A DNA stretch of 64,000 nucleotides from Streptomyces scabiei 87.22 (GCF_000091305.1 NC_013929.1:3224001-3288000), one strand, 5' to 3'. Positions 8,765 through 16,979 are shown, numbered from the stretch's first letter. The notes: a model not told the origin generated them from the letters alone. Numbers and translations: made by a program.

Positions 8765-9742
8765 TCAGAACAGTGCTCGCGCCAGCGCGCGCCGCGCCGC
8801 GGCCACCCGCGGGTCGTCGCCGCCGACCACCTCGAAGAGTTCCAGCAGCCGCGTCCGTACGGCGTCGCGCTCGTCCCCCGCCGTGACCCGCACGGTGTCG
8901 ATGAGTCGACCGAACGCGTCCTCCACGTGCCCGCCGACGAGGTCGAGGTCCGCCGCGGCGATCTGCGCCTGCGCGTCACCCGGGTTCTCGGCGGCCGCCT
9001 TGCGCACGTCCTGCGGATCGGCCCCCTGCACCCGCTGGAGCAACTCGGCCTGCGCGAGCCCCAGTTTGGCCTCCGTGTTGCCCGGGTCGTCACTCAGTAC
9101 GTTCTTGTACGCCTGCACCGCGCCGCCGAAGTCGCCCGCGTCCAGGGCGTGTACGGCGGCTTCGAGCAGGTGGTCGTAGGGGCCGGCCGGGATCTGCGGG
9201 GCCGCCTCGACGGGGGCGCCGGCCTCGGCGTCGGGGTCCACCACGAGGCCGGTGAGCCCGAAGCGCTGCTCGGCGACCTGCACGAGCTGGTCGAGGGTCT
9301 CGCGGATCTGCTGCTCGGGGGCGGCCCCCTGGAAGAGCGGCAGCGCCTGCCCGGCGACCACGGCGAACACGGCCGGGATCCCCTGGATCCCGAACTGCTG
9401 CATCAACATCTGGTTGGCGTCGACGTCGATCTTGGCGAGGACGAACTTGCCGGCGTACTCGACGGCCAGGCGCTCCAGCACCGGGCTGAGCTGCTTGCAG
9501 GGCTGGCACCACTCGGCCCAGAAGTCGATGACGACGGGTACTTCGGTGGACCGCTGCAGGACCTCGCGCTCGAACCCGGCCTCATCGACATCGATGACCA
9601 GGTCGGCCGGGGAGACCGCGCCGCCCCCGCCCTGCCGTGCCGCTTCGGCGCGCGCCTGCTCCGCCTTCGCCTTGGCCTCCTGGGCCGCCTTCACCGCGGC
9701 GAGGTCGACGACTCCGCTCATGGACATGTTCCGTGGCTGCAT
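8765..9742 (-). CDS. Thioredoxin-domain/TPR protein (YbbN/CnoX-like)
   Basis: This 325-residue cytoplasmic protein has a charged coiled N-terminal segment (about 15-45), a thioredoxin fold with the redox motif WCQPC (C79, C82), and a C-terminal half of TPR-like helices. The architecture is that of the YbbN/CnoX co-chaperones, which hold oxidised or unfolded clients for chaperonins. Unlike E. coli YbbN, both active-site cysteines are present, so redox activity is possible. The ATG at 9742 follows GGGGGAGG with 8-nt spacing. It is transcribed divergently from a TetR gene, with the TetR operator between them. Confidence 0.88.
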   Translation of the reverse strand: MQPRNMSMSGVVDLAAVKAAQEAKAKAEQARAEAARQGGGGAVSPADLVIDVDEAGFEREVLQRSTEVPVVIDFWAEWCQPCKQLSPVLERLAVEYAGKFVLAKIDVDANQMLMQQFGIQGIPAVFAVVAGQALPLFQGAAPEQQIRETLDQLVQVAEQRFGLTGLVVDPDAEAGAPVEAAPQIPAGPYDHLLEAAVHALDAGDFGGAVQAYKNVLSDDPGNTEAKLGLAQAELLQRVQGADPQDVRKAAAENPGDAQAQIAAADLDLVGGHVEDAFGRLIDTVRVTAGDERDAVRTRLLELFEVVGGDDPRVAAARRALARALF

Positions 9743-9809
9743 GAGTACATCCTCCCCCTTCCGAGCACGCGGGTGAAAAGCGTCCCGAGAGCCAGACGTC
9801 CACCCCGGC

Positions 9810-9832
9810 TTACGCTACGACTCGTAGCGTAA
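9810..9832. promoter_or_regulatory. TetR operator in the divergent promoter region
   Basis: TTACGCTACG and CGTAGCGTAA form perfect 10-bp inverted arms around ACT. The site lies between the leftward thioredoxin-fold gene and the rightward TetR gene. The size and symmetry are typical of TetR-family operators, so autoregulation by the adjacent gene is likely (inference). Confidence 0.75.
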
Positions 9833-9932
9833 CTGCCCCCGACGGCTCCCTGCACCCCTCACTACCCACTCCGCAGTGATCTGTCTCACGCTGCGGCCCG
9901 GTATTTCGACAACGGCCGGATATGGTCGGCTG

Positions 9933-10586
9933 ATGCAGAGCCGCACCCCCGCCTCCCGCGCCACGGGCGGCCGCCCGCGCAGCGCCGCCGCGGACGCCGC
10001 GATCCTGGCGGCGACCCGGGAGGCTCTGGTCGACCTGGGCTGGTCGAAGCTGACGCTGGGCGACGTGGCCACCCGGGCCGGCGTCGCGAAGACCACGCTC
10101 TACCGCCGCTGGGCGGGGAAGAACGAACTCGTGGTGGACGCGGTCGCGGAACTCTTCGACGAACTCCGCCTCCCCGACCGGGGCAGTCTGGCGGCCGACA
10201 TCGAGGGCGTCGTGCTCCAGTTCGCGGCGATCCTGGCCCGGCCGGAGGCCAGGAGCGGCCTGATGGCGGTGATCGCCGAGTCGACCCGCGACGAGGCCCT
10301 GCGCGAACGCATCCGCGCGTCCATCGTCGACCGTCAGAAGCGCCTGGTCCTGGAGGGCCGGGCCCGCGCCCAGACCCGCGGCGAACTCCCTCCCGAACCC
10401 GACCCCGCCGTCGCCTCCCGCACCGTCGACCTGATCTTCGACGTCGTAGCGGGCGCGGTGGTCCACCGCACCCTGATCAGCTCGGGCTCGGTGGACGAGC
10501 CATGGGTACGGGACTTCACCGCCCTGCTGCTGCGGGGACTGAGCGGGAACGCGTCGGACACCCGCCCCGGGGCGAGCGCTCCCTAG
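9933..10586 (+). CDS. TetR family transcriptional regulator
   Basis: This 217-residue regulator has an N-terminal helix-turn-helix (about 18-62) with GDVATRAGVAKTTLYRRWAGK, followed by a C-terminal TetR-type ligand domain containing RTVDLIFDVVAGAVVHR. The ATG at 9933 is chosen because the next in-frame start upstream (GTG 9876) adds residues unlike the family. There is no clear ribosome site, so the message may be leaderless. A perfect 23-bp operator lies 101 bp upstream. The likely targets are its own promoter and that of the divergent thioredoxin-fold gene. The effector is unknown. Confidence 0.88.
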   Translation: MQSRTPASRATGGRPRSAAADAAILAATREALVDLGWSKLTLGDVATRAGVAKTTLYRRWAGKNELVVDAVAELFDELRLPDRGSLAADIEGVVLQFAAILARPEARSGLMAVIAESTRDEALRERIRASIVDRQKRLVLEGRARAQTRGELPPEPDPAVASRTVDLIFDVVAGAVVHRTLISSGSVDEPWVRDFTALLLRGLSGNASDTRPGASAP

Positions 10587-10608
10587 GACCTGCCGGTACC
10601 GCGATGCC

Positions 10609-12309
10609 CTAGAACCCGGCCGGCTCCGTGTACACCCCCCACTCCTCCCGCAGCACCCCGCAGATCTCCCCCAGCGTCGCCTCCGCCCGTACCGCGTCCA
10701 GCAGGGGCCCGATCATGTCCCCGCCCTCCCGGGCGGCGGCCGCCACCGCGCCGAGCCCCGTCCGCACGGCGGCGTCGTCCCGCTCCGCCCTCCGCTCGCC
10801 CAGCGCCCGGACCTGGTCCCGCTCCACCTCGTGACCGACCCGCAGGATCTCCAGGTCCCCCGTCACGGAGCCGTGGTGGACATTGACCCCGACGACCCGC
10901 TTCTCCCCCTTCTCCAGGGCCTGCTGGTACCGGAAGGCGGACTCCGCGATCTCCCCGGTGAACCACCCGTCCTCGATCCCCCGCAGGATCCCGGACGTCA
11001 TCGGTCCGACCGGATGCACGCCGTCGGGACGCGCCCGCAGCCCCCGCTCCTCGATCCGACGGAAGATCTTCTCGGCGTCGGCCTCGATGCGGTCCGTCAG
11101 CTGCTCGACGTACCACGAACCCCCCAGCGGATCGGCCACGTCGGCGACCCCGGTCTCCTCCATCAGCACCTGCTGCGTCCTGAGCGCGATCTCCGCCGCC
11201 CGCTCGCTCGGGAGCGCCAGCGTCTCGTCGAGGGCGTTGGTGTGCAGGGAGTTGGTGCCGCCGAGCACGGCGGACAGAGCCTCCACCGCCGTACGCACCA
11301 CGTTGTTGTACGGCTGCTGCGCGGTCAGCGAGACTCCGGCGGTCTGGGTGTGGAACCGCAGCCACTGCGCCCGGTCGGTCCGCGCCCCGTACACGTCGCG
11401 CAGCCACCGCGCCCAGATCCTCCTGGCCGCGCGGAACTTGGCGATCTCCTCGAAGAAGTCGACGTGGGCGTCGAAGAAGAAGGAGAGCCCCGGCGCGAAC
11501 ACGTCCACGTCCAGCCCGCGGCTGCGCCCCAGTTCGACGTACGCGAACCCGTCCGCGAGCGTGTACGCCAGCTCCTGCGCGGCCGTGGCCCCGGCCTCAC
11601 GGATGTGGTACCCGGAGACGGACAGCGGTTTGTAGGCGGGCATTCCGGCCGCGCAGTACTCCATGAGGTCGCCGATGAGGCGCAGATGCGGCTCGGGCGG
11701 GAAGAGCCACTCCTTCTGCGCGATGTACTCCTTGAAGATGTCGGTCTGGAGCGTGCCGTCGAGGACGGCGGGATCGACGCCCTGCCGCTCGGCGGCGACG
11801 AGGTACATGCAGAAGACCGGGACGGCGGGTCCGCTGATGGTCATCGAGGTGGTGACGTCCCCGAGCGGGATCCCCCGGAACAGCGCCTCCATGTCGGCGG
11901 CGGAGTCGATCGCCACCCCGCAGTGCCCGACCTCACCGAGCGCCCGCGGGTCGTCCGAGTCCCGCCCCATGAGCGTCGGCATGTCGAACGCGACGGACAG
12001 CCCTCCGCCCCCGTTGGCGAGGATCGTCCGGTACCGCTCGTTGGTCCGCTCCGCGTTCCCGAACCCCGCGAACTGCCGGATGGTCCAGGTCCGCCCCCGG
12101 TACCCCGTCGGGTACAGCCCCCGTGTGAACGGATACTCCCCCGGCCAACCGATCCGCTCGAACCCCTCGTACACATCCCGGCCGCGGGGCCCGTACACGG
12201 GCTCCACCGAGTCCCCGGACAACGTCGTGAAGTCCCCCGCCCGCTTCCGGGCGGAGTCGTAGCGGTCCTGCCAGCGTCGGCGTCCCTCTGCGATGGCGTC
12301 GGGGTCCAT
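10609..12309 (-). CDS. icmA: Isobutyryl-CoA mutase large subunit
   Basis: This coenzyme-B12 enzyme interconverts isobutyryl-CoA and n-butyryl-CoA, linking valine catabolism to butyryl units for polyketides and fatty acids. The 566 residues match the separate large subunit. There is no C-terminal B12 domain (no DxHxxG), so a small subunit, IcmB, must be encoded elsewhere. Specificity can be read directly: WTIRQF places Phe at 80 and IAQKE places Gln at 198, the isobutyryl pair, where methylmalonyl-CoA mutase has Tyr and Arg. ATG 12309 follows GGAGG at very short spacing. The frame stays open far upstream through non-coding DNA. A palindrome sits 11 bp before the start. Confidence 0.93.
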   Translation of the reverse strand: MDPDAIAEGRRRWQDRYDSARKRAGDFTTLSGDSVEPVYGPRGRDVYEGFERIGWPGEYPFTRGLYPTGYRGRTWTIRQFAGFGNAERTNERYRTILANGGGGLSVAFDMPTLMGRDSDDPRALGEVGHCGVAIDSAADMEALFRGIPLGDVTTSMTISGPAVPVFCMYLVAAERQGVDPAVLDGTLQTDIFKEYIAQKEWLFPPEPHLRLIGDLMEYCAAGMPAYKPLSVSGYHIREAGATAAQELAYTLADGFAYVELGRSRGLDVDVFAPGLSFFFDAHVDFFEEIAKFRAARRIWARWLRDVYGARTDRAQWLRFHTQTAGVSLTAQQPYNNVVRTAVEALSAVLGGTNSLHTNALDETLALPSERAAEIALRTQQVLMEETGVADVADPLGGSWYVEQLTDRIEADAEKIFRRIEERGLRARPDGVHPVGPMTSGILRGIEDGWFTGEIAESAFRYQQALEKGEKRVVGVNVHHGSVTGDLEILRVGHEVERDQVRALGERRAERDDAAVRTGLGAVAAAAREGGDMIGPLLDAVRAEATLGEICGVLREEWGVYTEPAGF

Positions 12310-12319
12310 GACCTCCAAT

Positions 12320-12339
12320 TTACTAGGACGCCCTAGTAA
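12320..12339. promoter_or_regulatory. Palindrome at the icmA 5' end
   Basis: TTACTAGG and CCTAGTAA are perfect 8-bp inverted arms around ACGC, 11 bp before the icmA start codon. A bound repressor here would block transcription or translation of icmA. The half-site resembles the two palindromes upstream of the DUF6230 operon. Confidence 0.6.
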
Positions 12340-12405
12340 CCGACAGCGGGCGCGGGCGGGGACGCGCGCGCGAGGCGCCGGAAAGCACCCGTTACGCTCG
12401 ACGCC

Positions 12406-12747
12406 ATGAAGAAGAGCGTCTTGACCCGCTACCGGGTGATGGCCTACGTCACCGCCGTCCTGCTGATCCTGCTGACGGCGGGCGTGATCGGGAAGCGTCT
12501 GCTGGATCTCGACGGCTTCGACGGCTTCGTCACGGTGGTCGGCTTCGCGCACGGCTGGCTGTACGTGCTGTACCTGGTCTTCGCCTTCGACCTCGGCAGC
12601 AAGGCGAAGATGCCACTCGGACGTCTCGCCTGGGTGCTCCTGGCGGGCACCGTGCCCACGGCCGCCTTCTTCGTCGAACGCCAGGTGAGCCGCGAGGTCG
12701 AGCCGCTGATCGTCAAGGAAGCGGCCCCGAACCCCGCCGCGGCCTGA
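12406..12747 (+). CDS. DUF3817 family membrane protein
   Basis: This 113-residue membrane protein has three hydrophobic segments (about 13-29, 42-63 and 70-90) and the family-type motif GFAHGWLYVLYLVFAFDL. DUF3817 proteins are common in Actinobacteria and have no established role. The start is ATG 12406. No ribosome site is visible, and a TACGCT hexamer about 13 nt upstream could be a -10 box, so the message may be leaderless. It is divergent from icmA. A paralogue lies at 16620-16979. Confidence 0.85.
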   Translation: MKKSVLTRYRVMAYVTAVLLILLTAGVIGKRLLDLDGFDGFVTVVGFAHGWLYVLYLVFAFDLGSKAKMPLGRLAWVLLAGTVPTAAFFVERQVSREVEPLIVKEAAPNPAAA

Positions 12748-12781
12748 ACCGGACGGGCCCGCGGGCCGCGGCCTGCGCCGC

Positions 12782-13261
12782 TCACCTCGTGATGTAGTGG
12801 CACTGCACGGCACGCAGTTTGCCGTTGACGTGGAACTTCGCGCACGCCTTGCCGAACTTCGGCAGCCTCTGCGGCACCGCACGCCGCAGGGGATTGCCCC
12901 TGCACTCGGCGTGCGTCGCGCCGCGCGAGGTGCGGTACGTCCGGTTGTCCGTGTCGGCATAGGCGAAATCGATGCGCCAGTTGCAGAAGCGGGAGAAGGT
13001 TGCCGCCAGCCCCGCACAGTCGACACCCGCCGACTGGCCGGTGATCCGTCTGCCGGACCCGTCAATGGTGTGGGTGAGGAAACAGCCGACGGGAACCCGC
13101 ACGCCGACTCCCCGCACGTCGTAGTCGAAGGTCCCGACCGCCGTGCTCCCCGTGGCGCTTGCTCGCGCCGGTCCCGCCGCTCCCAGGGCCATTGCCGCGG
13201 CGAACACGACCGCGCTCCCGGCAACGACCACACTACGAACGCAGGTACGTACACCTGGCAT
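12782..13261 (-). CDS. Secreted cysteine-rich protein of unknown function
   Basis: This 159-residue protein has a classical signal peptide (CVRSVVVAGSAVVFAAAMALG, cleavage probably after a PARA-S type site near residue 35). The mature part contains six cysteines, enough for three disulfides, and is basic near the C-terminus. I do not recognise the fold. The ATG at 13261 gives the cleaner signal peptide; a TTG three codons earlier is possible. The ribosome site is weak. It is convergent with the DUF3817 gene. Confidence 0.65.
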   Translation of the reverse strand: MPGVRTCVRSVVVAGSAVVFAAAMALGAAGPARASATGSTAVGTFDYDVRGVGVRVPVGCFLTHTIDGSGRRITGQSAGVDCAGLAATFSRFCNWRIDFAYADTDNRTYRTSRGATHAECRGNPLRRAVPQRLPKFGKACAKFHVNGKLRAVQCHYITR

Positions 13262-13428
13262 GAACGGCAAGGACCCGGCCCCCTGTCGGCAGTTCCGGAC
13301 TTCGGCCGTCCGGATGTCGGTCGAGCGACAGGATGGCAGCGATCACCGCGGGGCCCGCCCTCCACACGGCACATCGGCGGGGAAACCACCGGCACGCGGT
13401 ACGCGGCTGCGTCCGTTGACGCCCGCCC

Positions 13429-13938
13429 TCAGCTCTCCTCGAAGTCCCCCGCCGCCACTCGCAGCGGCCGGAGCATCGCGAAGATCTCCGCGCATTCCTC
13501 GGCGTCGTAGGTGCCCAGGCCGAAGTCCATGGACATGAGGTCGCGGGTGGCGGCGTCGCAGACCTCGCGGCCCTTGTCGGTGATGGAGGCGAGGGTGCCG
13601 CGGCCGTCGTTGGGGTTGGGGCGCTTGTCGACGAGTCCGGACCTCACCAGGCGGTCGACGGTGTTGGTCACCGACGTCGGGTGCACCATCAGTCGCTCGC
13701 CGATCTTGGACATCGGCAGCTCGCCCTTCTGGGAGAAGGTGAGCAGCACGAGCGCCTCGTAGCGCGCGAACGTCAGCCCGTACGGCTTGACCACGGCGTC
13801 GACCTCCGCCAGCAGGATCTGCTGGGCGCGCATGATCGAGGTGATCGCGGCCATGGACGGGACGCTTCCCCAGCGCTGCTTCCAGTGCTCGTCGGCGCGC
13901 GAGATGGGGTCGAAGGAGAGGCTGAGCGGCTTCGGCAC
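13429..13938 (-). CDS. MarR family transcriptional regulator
   Basis: This 169-residue regulator has a central winged helix with LPMSKIGERLMVHPTSVTNT (recognition helix) followed by the wing sequence DKRPNPNDGRGTLASITDKG, and long N- and C-terminal dimerisation helices. The GTG at 13938 is used, with AAGG about 10 nt upstream; a nearby ATG is out of frame. It sits alone between the secreted-protein gene and the TetR operon, all on the same strand. The target genes are not obvious from context. Confidence 0.88.
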   Translation of the reverse strand: MPKPLSLSFDPISRADEHWKQRWGSVPSMAAITSIMRAQQILLAEVDAVVKPYGLTFARYEALVLLTFSQKGELPMSKIGERLMVHPTSVTNTVDRLVRSGLVDKRPNPNDGRGTLASITDKGREVCDAATRDLMSMDFGLGTYDAEECAEIFAMLRPLRVAAGDFEES

Positions 13939-14091
13939 GCCATCGACCTTACCGGCCGGTCACATGCTGGTCAGCCCCGTCTCGCTTTTCGGTACGACCG
14001 GGCCCCGCACCCCGTCGCCGACCCGCACCACCGTCGCCGATCCGCCCCGCCCCCGCCGCCACCGCCGTCCACCCCGTCCGGCCGGACCGCG

Positions 14092-14724
14092 TCACCGCGC
14101 CGCGGTCCTGCGGAGGTGGTGGCGGACCGCCCGCTGGGCCACGGGCCCGAGGCCGTCCAGCGCGGCCGCGAGCGCCGCGAGCTGCTCCAGCGCGCCGAGC
14201 GCCGCCTCCGCCCCCTCGGGATCGACCCCCTCGTACAGCTCCAGCCCCACGAACGAGGCCGCCACGGCACGCGCCAGCCCGCCCGCGTCCGCGAACTCGC
14301 CGAGCGGCGAGCCCGCCAGGACCCGCCGCAGCACCCCCTCCACCTCCGTGATCCACAGTTCCAGCCCCGCCGCCGTGGCCGGCGCCAGCCGCGGCTGGGT
14401 CTGCGCGCCCGCGAGGAGCTGTCCCAGGACCGCCACATGCCCGCGCGCCCGCTCCTCCGCGTGCATCTCCCGCCCGAAGGCCAGCAGTTCGGACAGCGAG
14501 CCGATCTCCGCCAGGCGCTCGCGGTGGCGGGCGACCCGCTGCTCCGCCCCGTACCGGCAGGCGGCCGCGAGGAGTTCGTCCACGGACCCGAAGTGGTAGA
14601 AGACGAGCGCCTGGTTCACCCCGGCGGTCGCGGCGATCGTGCGGGCGGACGTCTTGGCGATCCCCTGCTCGACGAGGGTCCGCAGCGCACCCTCCAGCAG
14701 CTTCACCCGGGTCGCCTCGCTCAC
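14092..14724 (-). CDS. TetR regulator, last gene of the SRPBCC operon
   Basis: This 210-residue TetR-type repressor has its HTH within residues 10-55, including ARTIAATAGVNQALVFYHFG, and an alpha-helical ligand domain. The GTG start at 14724 overlaps the TGA of the DUF4166 gene in a GTGA junction, so it is translationally coupled as the third gene of the operon. Two palindromes upstream of the first gene are the likely self-regulatory operators. The ligand may be a hydrophobic molecule handled by the two upstream SRPBCC-type proteins (inference). Confidence 0.87.
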   Translation of the reverse strand: MSEATRVKLLEGALRTLVEQGIAKTSARTIAATAGVNQALVFYHFGSVDELLAAACRYGAEQRVARHRERLAEIGSLSELLAFGREMHAEERARGHVAVLGQLLAGAQTQPRLAPATAAGLELWITEVEGVLRRVLAGSPLGEFADAGGLARAVAASFVGLELYEGVDPEGAEAALGALEQLAALAAALDGLGPVAQRAVRHHLRRTAAR

Positions 14725-15437
14725 GCCCGCACCTCCTCACGGACCGGCCGCAGCCCCGCCCGGACCCCGCACGCCCGCACGTCCTCGTACGTCGCCGCGA
14801 ACGAGCCCTCGTAGCCGAGGAGCGGCCCGAAGTGCCGGTTCACCACCCGCACCCGGATCCGGAATCGCCCTGTCCGTTCGTCGAACCGTTCCCGCACCTC
14901 CGCCTCGCCGCCGACGAGTTCCGGGACGCGCACGTCGACCGGCCCCTCCCGGAACCGGTGCGCGCCGGAGCGGATCAGCAGCGACCCGTCGGGCTCGGCG
15001 CCGAAGTACAGGTCGGTGGCCAGGTGCTGGTGGGTGCCGAGATAGTCGAGGACACGGTCGCCCTCGGGGCTCAGCACCATCTGGGCGTCGAACCGGCGGG
15101 ACCGGCCGGGCAGGTCGAAGGTACGCACGAAGGTCACCGTCTCACGGCCGAAGCGGTCGGCGTACGGCACGTTCTCGATGGTGAAGGGGACGTCCCGCCC
15201 CTCGCGCGGGACGAGGATGTTGCGGGTGGCGCCGAGGGCGAGGAACGGCTTGACCAGCCGCCGTCCGTGCCAGATCCGGTCCATCACCCCCCGGCCGGTG
15301 CATGCCTCACCGCTCGCCAGCCCGACCGAGAACCGCCGGCGCAGCTCGGGGTGGAGCCGGTCGAAGTCCGCGCCCATGACCGTCCGGAAGATCGAGGGCG
15401 GGGGCATCGCCGCGCGCATGGAGTGCATGGCGGTCAT
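14721..15437 (-). CDS. DUF4166 domain protein
   Basis: This 238-residue soluble protein begins with a helix including PPSIFRTVMGADFDRLHPEL, followed by a beta-rich region with the VPFTIENVPYADRFGRETVTFVR type sequence of DUF4166. No catalytic motif or membrane segment is evident. The start overlaps the upstream SRPBCC gene (ATGA junction) and the stop overlaps the TetR start, a tight three-gene operon. DUF4166 often accompanies SRPBCC or NAD-dependent proteins in bacteria, which suggests a lipid or small hydrophobic ligand. The function is unknown. Confidence 0.85.
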   Translation of the reverse strand: MTAMHSMRAAMPPPSIFRTVMGADFDRLHPELRRRFSVGLASGEACTGRGVMDRIWHGRRLVKPFLALGATRNILVPREGRDVPFTIENVPYADRFGRETVTFVRTFDLPGRSRRFDAQMVLSPEGDRVLDYLGTHQHLATDLYFGAEPDGSLLIRSGAHRFREGPVDVRVPELVGGEAEVRERFDERTGRFRIRVRVVNRHFGPLLGYEGSFAATYEDVRACGVRAGLRPVREEVRA

Positions 15438-16180
15438 CCCTTCAGGGTCGCGAGCAGACGCGGCGCACGCGCGCGTGGGGGCGGGGTCCGCAGACAGCGG
15501 CGGGCGGACGGGGTGCCGGGCAGGGGCGGCACGACCAGGGCGGCCAGCATCGCCGACACCGCCAGCACCGGCGTCGCGAACAGCGCCAGCGGGGCGAGGG
15601 GCCCGGCCGGGTCCACCAGCGCGCCGTACGCCAGCCCTGCGCAGGCGGCCACGACCGTCAGCATCCGGAGGGCCGCCTCGGCGAGCCAGCGGCGCAGGGC
15701 CCGCTCGGGGGTGATGCCCCGCTCCAGCCAGAGGCGCAGCCGGTCGAAGGACCAGGCGGTGGCCCAGCCCATGAGCGGACGGAACAGCAGCCGGTCGGCG
15801 AGGGCACCGGCACGGCCCCAGCGGGGGCGGTAGTCGTAACCCGTGAGGAAGCGGATCCCGTCGCCCTCGGGCACGTAACGCCAGTACCCGCTGCCCTCGG
15901 CGATCAGGGAGAGGGGGTGCGGGGAGGAGAACCGCAGCGCCGAGGTCCTGGTGCCGTCCGGCCGCTCCCGCTCACCGGCCGAGACCCCGGTCCCGGCGAC
16001 CGTCAGACCGGGCAGGACACGGGTGGCGTACCGGAAGCGCCGGGGCTCGCCCTCCGCGCGCGGGAGGTACCGGATCTCGGTGAAGCGCAGGTCCCAGCGC
16101 TGGTGGAGGGCCGGGTCCTGGCTGTGTGCCCACAGTGCGTCCAGATCGGCCCGGACATATGTCTCTATGTAGAGCCCCAT
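15434..16180 (-). CDS. SRPBCC-fold protein with C-terminal membrane segments
   Basis: This 248-residue protein has an N-terminal SRPBCC/polyketide-cyclase-like domain (about 1-155; note YIETYVRADLDALWAHSQDP at the start and HQRWDLRFTEIRYL). Two hydrophobic helices follow (about 175-190 and 195-215), and the tail is basic. The ligand-cavity domain is therefore probably tethered to the inner face of the membrane. It is the first gene of the operon with DUF4166 and TetR, preceded by two TTGAGC palindromes 28-86 bp before its start. No enzymatic residues can be assigned. Confidence 0.82.
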   Translation of the reverse strand: MGLYIETYVRADLDALWAHSQDPALHQRWDLRFTEIRYLPRAEGEPRRFRYATRVLPGLTVAGTGVSAGERERPDGTRTSALRFSSPHPLSLIAEGSGYWRYVPEGDGIRFLTGYDYRPRWGRAGALADRLLFRPLMGWATAWSFDRLRLWLERGITPERALRRWLAEAALRMLTVVAACAGLAYGALVDPAGPLAPLALFATPVLAVSAMLAALVVPPLPGTPSARRCLRTPPPRARAPRLLATLKG

Positions 16181-16207
16181 TCGCGTTCCCCCAGGTCGGC
16201 GACATTT

Positions 16208-16223
16208 TTGAGCGACTGCTCAA
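16208..16223. promoter_or_regulatory. Operator 1 of the SRPBCC-DUF4166-TetR operon
   Basis: TTGAGCGACTGCTCAA has 6-bp inverted arms around GACT, 28 bp before the first gene. It shares its half-site with operator 2. Confidence 0.75.
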
Positions 16224-16248
16224 TTCGATGGACAGGACCGTACTACGT

Positions 16249-16266
16249 TTTGAGCGATCGCTCAAA
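16249..16266. promoter_or_regulatory. Operator 2 of the SRPBCC-DUF4166-TetR operon
   Basis: TTTGAGCGATCGCTCAAA is a perfect 18-bp palindrome. Its centre is 42 bp from that of operator 1, about four helical turns, so two TetR dimers could bind the same DNA face. Confidence 0.78.
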
Positions 16267-16323
16267 CGGCAGGCACGTGAAAACCCCGGTCCGCGGGGAC
16301 CGGGGTTCGACGGCGGCGAACGG

Positions 16324-16623
16324 CTACCGCTCGGCGGACAGGTGGCGCTCCACCGTCTCCACCTTGGACGTGAGGCCGTCGGTCACACCGGGGCGGATGT
16401 CGGCCTTGAGCACGAGCGAGACGCGGGGCGCGCGCTCCTCGACGGCGGCGACGGCCCGCCGGACGACGTCCATCACCTGATCCCACTCGCCCTCGATCGA
16501 GGTGAACATGGCGTCGGTGCGGTTCGGCAGTCCGGATTCACGGACGATCCGGACGGCGTCGGCGACGTACTCGCCCACGTCCTCGCCGACACCCAGCGGG
16601 GTCACGGAGAAGGCGACGATCAC
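16324..16623 (-). CDS. MTH1187 family thiamine-binding-type protein
   Basis: This 99-residue ferredoxin-like protein begins [20 protein letters not shown] and contains [19 protein letters not shown], the hallmarks of the MTH1187/YkoF-like family. Structures of relatives suggest binding of thiamine or related small molecules; the physiological role in Streptomyces is not established. The GTG at 16623 overlaps the stop of the DUF3817 gene (GTGA), so the two are coupled. Confidence 0.85.
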   Translation of the reverse strand: MIVAFSVTPLGVGEDVGEYVADAVRIVRESGLPNRTDAMFTSIEGEWDQVMDVVRRAVAAVEERAPRVSLVLKADIRPGVTDGLTSKVETVERHLSAER

Positions 16624-16979
16624 GCTTTCACCGCTCCCTCGTCCTCGCCCTGCGCGCGGGCCGTGAACACCGCGCCGACCGCGCTCTCGGCCTCCTTGCG
16701 GAGCCTGCGGTCGGCGAAGAAGCCGCCGGTGGGCAGGACGGAGAGGGCGAAGTAGAGCGCGGCGGTGCTCAGCGGCCACTTGGTGCGGTTCCAGGCGTCG
16801 GCCCAGAAGAGCAGGTACAGCAGGAAGAGGACGGCGTGGACCCAGCCCATCACCGGCACCGCGTTGAACTCGGTGGTGCGCTTGAGCACCGAGCACACGA
16901 GCAGCAGCAGGAAGGAGACCGCCTCGGGGGCGGAGACGAGGCGCAGGCGGCGCAGGGCGGAGGCGGTCTTTATGTCCAC
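16620..16979 (-). CDS. DUF3817 family membrane protein (second copy)
   Basis: This 119-residue protein has hydrophobic segments at about 13-32, 44-61 and 66-85, a paralogue of the gene at 12406-12747. GVVAGSL-like details differ, but the [20 protein letters not shown] segment aligns with the HGWLYVLYLVFAFDL motif. The GTG start at 16979 is preceded by GAAGGTGA. The 3' end overlaps the thiamine-binding-type gene, which suggests a shared function or at least co-expression. Confidence 0.85.
   Translation of the reverse strand: MDIKTASALRRLRLVSAPEAVSFLLLLVCSVLKRTTEFNAVPVMGWVHAVLFLLYLLFWADAWNRTKWPLSTAALYFALSVLPTGGFFADRRLRKEAESAVGAVFTARAQGEDEGAVKA

Noticed and set aside
12310..13395. N-terminal extension of the mutase frame to 928 codons
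   Set aside because: The extension crosses an intergenic palindrome, the DUF3817 gene and the secreted-protein gene. IcmA aligns in full from 12309.
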